The notes below the pieces were generated by a model. The model made no database searches. It saw only the letters and a list, made by a program, of their open reading frames with translations, and was not told where the DNA came from. The translations under genes and the position numbers were made by a program. From Burkholderiales bacterium (GTDB lineage: Bacteria > Pseudomonadota > Gammaproteobacteria > Burkholderiales > Burkholderiaceae_C), in the NCBI GenBank assembly GCA_030603635.1, contig JAUVXK010000016.1, positions 1-37,206 on the forward strand: a stretch of 37,206 bases of DNA, in the 5' to 3' direction. Below, in pieces: positions 35,727-37,206 of this stretch. The first letter of the stretch is position 1. The number at the start of each line of letters is the position of its first letter.

Positions 35727-36641
35727 TCAGTCCGTTTCCGGGCGCTGGGCCCAGCGCCGCGCGCGGTCGATGACGAAGTCGATCAGCGTGCGCGTGGCCA
35801 GGGTCTGGTACCGGTCGGGCATGCGCAGCAGGTACAGCCGGGTGCCGAACAGGCTCAGGCGCCAGTCATCCAGTGCGGTGACCACGCGGCCGGCCGTCAC
35901 GTCGTCGGCCACCAGGTAGTCGGGCACCAGGCCCACGCCCAGACCGGCCAGCAACGCCTCGTGCAGGAACTGGAAGTTCTCGGAAGCGAGCGTGGGCTGC
36001 AGCGCCAGCTCCTGGCGTTCCTCGCCCCGGTAGGCGGCCAGGCGCAGTTCACGCCCCACCACCGTGGAGGTGATGATGGGGACCTCGCGCAGGGCCTCCA
36101 GCGAGGCCGGCATGCGATGTTGCGCCGCATAGCCGGCCGAGGCGCAGGCCACGTGGCGCATGGGTGCGAGTTCGCGTGCCACCAGATTGGGGGGTGGCTC
36201 GCTCAGTACCCGCACCGCCACGTCGACCTCGTCGCGCAACAGGTTGTCCACCCGATTGTCGAACAACAGCTCCAGGGTGATGCTCGGGTACTGTCGCTTG
36301 AACTCGATCAGCCAGTTCGACATCACCACCTGACCAAAACCGGTGGGTACGGCCAGCCGCACGTAGCCGTGCAGCCCCTCGGTGAGACTGGCCACCGACT
36401 CCTGCGCCGCCAGGAGTTCGTCGCGCATGGTGCGGCCGTGACGGTACAGCCGCAGGCCGGCCTCGGTCGGCTCAATGCGGCGGGTGGTGCGGCGCACCAG
36501 CTGCACCCCCACCGCTTTCTCCAGCTGGCTGAGGTGATAGCTCACGTTGGCGCGACTCATGCGACGCTTGCGCGCGGCCTGGCTCAGCCCCCCGGCATCG
36601 ACAATGTCTACCAGCAGCAACAGGGCAGCGACATCCAGCAT
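35727..36641 (-). CDS. LysR-family transcriptional regulator, divergent from enoyl-CoA hydratase gene
   Basis: This 304-residue LysR regulator starts MLDVAALLLLVDIVDAGGLS with a helix-turn-helix (KRRMSRANVSYHLSQLEKAV), and its CrgA-type effector domain begins GYVRLAVPTGFGQVVMSNWL. It diverges from a fatty-acid oxidation gene (97 bases between starts), so it probably controls that gene. The intergenic region contains ATTGTTC and GGAACAAT half-sites. Its 3' end converges with the Lon-like gene nine bases away. No strong ribosome-binding site precedes the ATG. Confidence 0.92.
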   Translation of the reverse strand: MLDVAALLLLVDIVDAGGLSQAARKRRMSRANVSYHLSQLEKAVGVQLVRRTTRRIEPTEAGLRLYRHGRTMRDELLAAQESVASLTEGLHGYVRLAVPTGFGQVVMSNWLIEFKRQYPSITLELLFDNRVDNLLRDEVDVAVRVLSEPPPNLVARELAPMRHVACASAGYAAQHRMPASLEALREVPIITSTVVGRELRLAAYRGEERQELALQPTLASENFQFLHEALLAGLGVGLVPDYLVADDVTAGRVVTALDDWRLSLFGTRLYLLRMPDRYQTLATRTLIDFVIDRARRWAQRPETD

Positions 36642-36710
36642 TGTTCGATTTTATTTGACGGTCTGTTTACTTATTTTGGGATTGTCAAGGAAACCGTGAA
36701 AAGGAACAAT
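36640..36710. promoter_or_regulatory. Nested inverted repeats between LysR and enoyl-CoA hydratase genes
   Basis: ATTGTTC (36640-36646) and GAACAAT (36704-36710) form an outer inverted repeat; TTGAC (36655-36659) and GTCAA (36684-36688) form an inner one. They span the divergent region including the LysR start. Regulator contacts are likely but unproven. Confidence 0.4.
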
Positions 36711-36738
36711 CCCCGCACCCGTGTTCCTGCCCGAAACC

Positions 36739-37206
36739 ATGACCTTCTACACCCTGCAGGACGGCATCGCCGTCGTCACCCTCAACCACCCGCCGGTCAA
36801 CAGCCTCAGCCATGTGCTGCGCACCTTCATCGTGCAGGCGCTGGACGCGGCCGAAGCCGACCCCGCCGTGCGCGGCATCGTGCTCACGGGCAACGACAAG
36901 GCCTTTTCCGCCGGGGCCGATGTGGCCGAACTGGGCACGCCGTCTCAACTGGCGGAACCCATCCTGCTGACCGTGCTGGCGCGTGTGGCGGCCTGCCGCA
37001 AGCCGGTGGTGGCGGCCCTGAGCGGCGTGGCGCTGGGTGGTGGCCTGGAGCTGGCCATGACCTGCCACGGCCGGGTGGCCCTGGGCAGTGCCAGGGTGGG
37101 CTTGCCCGAGATCAATCTGGGCCTGATCCCTGGCTCCACCGGCACGCAGTTGTTGCCGCGTCTGGTGGGGGTGCCAAAGGCGCTGGGCATGATGCTGACC
37201 GGCCAG
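36739..37206 (+). CDS. Enoyl-CoA hydratase domain of a fatty-acid oxidation protein, 5' part (cut by window edge)
   Basis: An open frame from ATG at 36739 to the window end encodes 156 residues of a crotonase fold: MTFYTLQDGIAVVTLNHPPV, GNDKAFSAGADVAELG, KPVVAALSGVALGGGLELAM and GLPEINLGLIPGSTGTQ. The catalytic acids are Glu104 and Glu124. This pattern is closest to the hydratase/isomerase half of FadJ/FadB-type proteins that continue into a 3-hydroxyacyl-CoA dehydrogenase, but the continuation lies outside the window, so a single-domain hydratase remains possible. It is divergent from a LysR regulator. No obvious Shine-Dalgarno sequence precedes the ATG. Confidence 0.9.
   Translation, partial: MTFYTLQDGIAVVTLNHPPVNSLSHVLRTFIVQALDAAEADPAVRGIVLTGNDKAFSAGADVAELGTPSQLAEPILLTVLARVAACRKPVVAALSGVALGGGLELAMTCHGRVALGSARVGLPEINLGLIPGSTGTQLLPRLVGVPKALGMMLTGQ

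Overview
The window is a piece of a GC-rich chromosome from a betaproteobacterium, most likely Burkholderiales of the Comamonadaceae type (Hydrogenophaga-like). This is inferred from gene order and protein character: divergent fur/bamE with dapB and leuS behind bamE, hpf-ptsN-hprK, an MFS gene near ssb, a Bug-type TctC receptor, pirin/azoreductase, and the sbp-cysTWA sulfate set. No species can be named from sequence alone. Most of the window is densely packed core genome with short or overlapping junctions. No rRNA, tRNA, CRISPR array, insertion sequence or prophage was recognised, and no gene-free stretch exceeds 300 bases.

Left part (1-9 kb): leuS (start only), dapB and bamE run leftward from a promoter region shared with fur. 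hprK, ptsN and hpf run leftward, with a clear intrinsic terminator between hpf and ptsN. corA diverges from hpf. A leftward group follows: a diguanylate cyclase, fadD and mtnN.

Accessory part (9-18 kb): a LysR regulator diverges from azoR and a pirin gene. Next come a LysR-type regulator with two helix-turn-helix domains, a Tat-exported Bug/TctC solute receptor and a decayed metallo-beta-lactamase-fold gene that ends against the ssb terminator. A CLC chloride-channel gene with a changed gating residue sits between ssb and a YajR-like MFS gene, and its 3' end overlaps the MFS gene.

Middle (18-24.6 kb): a large chemoreceptor with a Cache-like domain at its cytoplasmic C-terminus, rpe, then apaG-thiL, a Nudix hydrolase, pgpA and pncC, mostly joined by small overlaps.

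Sulfur part (24.6-30.7 kb): two sulfate-binding protein genes flank a CysB-family regulator, then cysT, cysW and cysA follow with overlapping ends. Together they form a complete periplasmic sulfate/thiosulfate ABC importer plus its likely regulator.

Right part (30.7-37.2 kb): a YecA/SEC-C protein, a membrane-anchored FMN/Fe-S glutamate-synthase-like protein, a Lon-family protease with an AAA_32-like ATPase, a LysR regulator, and the start of a divergent enoyl-CoA hydratase-type fatty-acid oxidation gene cut by the window end.

I did not find a convincing wholly new system. The best leads are the double-HTH LysR with its receptor and broken neighbour, the chemoreceptor with a cytoplasmic Cache domain, the CLC protein with Gln in place of the gating Glu, a 10-G tract in the MFS gene, and several probably leaderless mRNAs.
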